Shown: positions 4,837-6,304 of the stretch, one piece after another
Layout of the letters: each line of letters starts with the position of its first letter
How positions within the stretch are numbered: position 1 is the stretch's first letter
NCBI GenBank assembly: GCA_900754175.1
Contig: CAAEBS010000029.1
Location: 1-6,304 of the forward strand
Reading direction: 5' to 3'
Source of the DNA: Clostridia bacterium
GTDB taxonomy: Bacteria > Bacillota > Clostridia > Oscillospirales > CAG-272
DNA: 6,304 bases
Notes under the pieces: generated by a model
The model's input: the letters and a program-made list of their open reading frames with translations, nothing else
Database searches by the model: none
Told to the model about the DNA's origin: nothing
Position numbers and translations under genes: made by a program

Positions 4837-5778
4837 ATGAAATTGCCGATTTATCTGTTTGTCGGATTTCTGGAGGGCGGAAAGACCACCATTATTCAGG
4901 AATCGCTGGCAGATCAGAATTTTAACAGCGGAGAAAAAACGCTGGTTTTGATGTGCGAGGAGGGCGTGGAAGAGCTGGATCCCTCCGGGTTCTGGGGACA
5001 GAACGTTTCGATTCAGAAAGTGGAGGATGAAGCGTGGCTGACCCGTGAGAATCTGGAAGGGCTGACCAAACAGCACCGGCTGGATCGCATTATCATCGAA
5101 TATAACGGAATGTGGCTTTTGAAAACGCTTTACGAAGCCATGCCCGCAGACTGGGAAATCTATCAGAACATGATGTTTGCCGACGCCAACAGCTTTCTGA
5201 ATTACAATGCCAATATGCGCCAGCTGACGGTGGATAAGCTGATGGGAGCGGAGATGATCGTGCTCAACCGTGCCAACGAAACGACCAACAAGGACGAGAT
5301 CCACAAGGTGGTGCGTGGCATCAGCCGCCGGGTTTCCATTGTCTACGATTACCCGGACGGTCACGTGGAATACGACGATATCGAGGACCCGTTGCCGTTT
5401 GACGTGAATGCGCCGGTTATTGAGATTGAGGATGCGGATTATGCGCTCTGGTACCGTGACCTGTCGGAAAACATGAAGCAGTATCAGGGAAAAACCGTGA
5501 AGTTCAAAGGCTTGGTGGCGACCGACAACAGATTGCCGAAAACTTCGGTTATTATCGGCAGACACATCATGACCTGCTGTGAGGCGGATATTCAGTACAG
5601 CGGACTTGTGGCAGTCTTTCAGGAGGCGCCCAAGCTCAAAACGAGAGACTGGATCACCGTTACCGGAAAGATCCGGATTGAATCCAACAAACTCTACCGT
5701 TCGCAAGGACCGGTCATCTACGTGGAAAAGACCGAGTTTGCCGTCCCGCCGAAACAGGAAGTGGCTACATTCTATTGA
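4837..5778 (+). CDS. G3E-like GTPase fused to a YcgQ/TIGR03943 (DUF1980) C-terminal domain
   Basis: 313 residues. The N-terminal part (1-170) is a CobW-like P-loop domain: Walker A GFLEGGKTT (10-18), IIIEYNG (85-91) in the Walker B position, and LNRANE (143-148) where NKxD is expected. The family CxCC metal motif is absent. The C-terminal part (about 215-313) matches the pattern I know from YcgQ-type proteins: YQGKTVKFKG (216-225), IIGRHIMTCCEAD (239-251), a DWITVTGKI strand (271-279), and a closing PVIYVEKTE strand with a terminal aromatic. That domain normally sits in a small membrane-linked protein paired with the YcgR (COG0701-type) permease. No signal peptide or membrane helix is present, so this version should be cytoplasmic. 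Tightly behind the His-rich G3E gene, it is likely a partner in metal handling. The domain reading comes from motif memory, not a search. Confidence 0.82.
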   Translation: MKLPIYLFVGFLEGGKTTIIQESLADQNFNSGEKTLVLMCEEGVEELDPSGFWGQNVSIQKVEDEAWLTRENLEGLTKQHRLDRIIIEYNGMWLLKTLYEAMPADWEIYQNMMFADANSFLNYNANMRQLTVDKLMGAEMIVLNRANETTNKDEIHKVVRGISRRVSIVYDYPDGHVEYDDIEDPLPFDVNAPVIEIEDADYALWYRDLSENMKQYQGKTVKFKGLVATDNRLPKTSVIIGRHIMTCCEADIQYSGLVAVFQEAPKLKTRDWITVTGKIRIESNKLYRSQGPVIYVEKTEFAVPPKQEVATFY

Positions 5779-5796
5779 TGGGTTAGTGGGGGTTAC

Positions 5797-5830
5797 TGGG
5801 GAAAACTTTTCTGGAGAAAAGTTTTCCCCA
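5797..5830 (+). terminator. Perfect hairpin behind the second G3E gene, probable terminator
   Basis: Arms 5797-5812 and 5815-5830 are perfect 16-nt reverse complements two bases apart, starting 18 bases after the stop codon. It is the counterpart of the hairpin at 155-188: the outer base pair is T-A here and C-G there, so pairing has been kept while bases changed. As in the left copy, the T-run lies inside the 3' arm. Confidence 0.6.
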
Positions 5831-6000
5831 GACCCTTTTCAAAAGACTTTCGGACAAGGGATTAGGGATATGAGTTGCCGGATTGGTTTACCGTTGCGGA
5901 AGTGCAGTGCAGGGTTGGTGCGCTCGCCGATTGGAGATCCCGACCTGCGGTCGCCCTGACGGGTTCGACTCCGGGCTTCGCCCTCCGCTCAGGATGACAC
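5797..6000 (+). repeat. Dispersed repeat, right copy
   Basis: Positions 5797-5986 match the reverse complement of 188-1. The copy continues to about 6000 through GCTCAGGATGACAC, the reverse complement of GTGTCATCCTGAGC, a motif recurrent in intergenic repeats of gut bacteria (from memory). Best-conserved parts are the 5' hairpin, the block around GTGCAGTGC, GGTGCGCTCGCC, GGAGATCCCGACC, and the GC-rich end; the part at about 5856-5888 is the most diverged. The end of the repeat is approximate because the other copy is cut by the window. Confidence 0.87.
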
Positions 6001-6076
6001 GAGGGGTGGAATGGTCGCCCAAAGTTTGGATTTGCGCCGGAATTGCTGGACTTTCAAAGTTATTTTAAAGTTAGAA
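6001..6076. other. Short spacer between two repeat elements
   Basis: I see no gene, promoter or RNA structure here. It separates the dispersed repeat from the foldback element. AAAGTTA occurs twice (6056-6062, 6067-6073), which is probably chance. The 526 bases after the last gene thus hold only repeats and this spacer. Confidence 0.5.
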
Positions 6077-6304
6077 TTTACGCTGGATTACCGGCATTAT
6101 TTTTTTTTTAGCTTTAAGGCAAATAAAAAAGCCTTCTCCTGTGGGAGAAGGGGGACCACGGTAGTGGTGGATGAGGAGTCCTCGGGAATAACTTACTTAT
6201 ACCCGACACCTCATCCGTCAGCCTGCGGCTGCCACCTTCTCCCACAGGAGAAGGCTTTTTATTAGCTTCAAGCTAAAAAAATAACGCCGGAAATCCAGCG
6301 TAAA
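6077..6304. mobile_element. Foldback (MITE-like) element with long terminal inverted repeats, cut by window end
   Basis: The left arm (6077 to about 6151) is the near-perfect reverse complement of the right arm (6235-6304). Both contain TTTACGCTGGATT, CCGGC, a T-run of differing length, AGCTT, and AAGCCTTCTCCTGTGGGAG when read from the outside in. The arms differ by a few substitutions and by homopolymer length. The roughly 83-base centre has further small dyads: ACCAC/GTGGT, GAGGA/TCCTC, GGATGAGG/CCTCATCC (6169-6176, 6209-6216) and AGCC/GGCT. There is no transposase, so if mobile it is non-autonomous. The right end coincides with the window edge, so a target-site duplication cannot be checked. 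The inner CCTTCTCC...GGAGAAGG motif resembles repeats seen across many bacteria. Confidence 0.8.

Noticed and set aside
3568..5706. A 712-codon minus-strand open frame opposite both G3E genes
   Set aside because: It is antisense to two genes with clear motifs, and its middle is a Val/Met run that simply mirrors the His/Asp codons. No ribosome site or family features were seen.
5955..5985. GGTTCGACTCC resembling a tRNA T-arm
   Set aside because: The flanking stem does not pair as a T-arm and no acceptor, D or anticodon arm is present; it is part of the dispersed repeat.
6035..6042. CGCCGGAA shared with the right arm of the foldback element (6285-6292)
   Set aside because: Too short to call a third partial arm; likely chance.
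1..6304. CRISPR array, defence cassette or phage genes
   Set aside because: No regularly spaced repeats and no such proteins are visible; the repeats present are a two-copy inverted element and a foldback element.

Overview
The window looks like a chromosomal segment from an anaerobic Gram-positive Clostridia-type bacterium, probably a gut Oscillospirales/Ruminococcaceae relative. The grounds are: an IreB-family (UPF0297) protein, a Firmicutes-style class II FBP aldolase, BioY, a DacF-like cell-wall protein, strong AGGAGG-type ribosome sites, sigma-A-type promoters, and short dispersed repeats of the kind seen in gut Clostridia. The genus cannot be fixed from the sequence.

Layout. Positions 1-188 hold one copy of a dispersed repeat whose hairpin sits directly behind the first gene. 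On the minus strand, 2431 down to 193, lies a three-gene operon: bioY (biotin ECF transporter S component), ireB (small regulatory phosphoprotein family) and a D-Ala-D-Ala carboxypeptidase-like protein that has lost two of its three active-site motifs. It reads from a near-consensus promoter at 2479-2507 overlapped by a perfect 7-bp palindrome. Diverging from it on the plus strand is fba (2621-3484), with its own near-consensus promoter and a hairpin behind it. A 9-bp inverted repeat then precedes two plus-strand G3E/COG0523 (CobW-like) genes. The first (3595-4770) is a metallochaperone-type GTPase carrying a 78-residue His/Asp tract. The second (4837-5778) is a divergent G3E domain fused to a C-terminal domain recognisably like the YcgQ/TIGR03943 (DUF1980) family. 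From 5797 a second copy of the left repeat follows in opposite orientation, and 6077-6304 is a foldback (MITE-like) element with about 70-bp terminal inverted repeats, reaching the window edge.

How the parts work together. The minus-strand operon mixes vitamin uptake with cell-envelope control: IreB acts in a PASTA-kinase pathway in Enterococcus, and its neighbour here is a probable penicillin-binding pseudoenzyme. The plus-strand pair looks like a two-component metal-handling module: a His-rich metal buffer/insertase plus a GTPase tethered to a domain that normally accompanies a membrane permease. No permease is present here. The most unusual items are the G3E-YcgQ fusion, the inactivated DacF-like protein beside IreB, and the paired inverted repeats that each place a conserved hairpin at the end of an operon.
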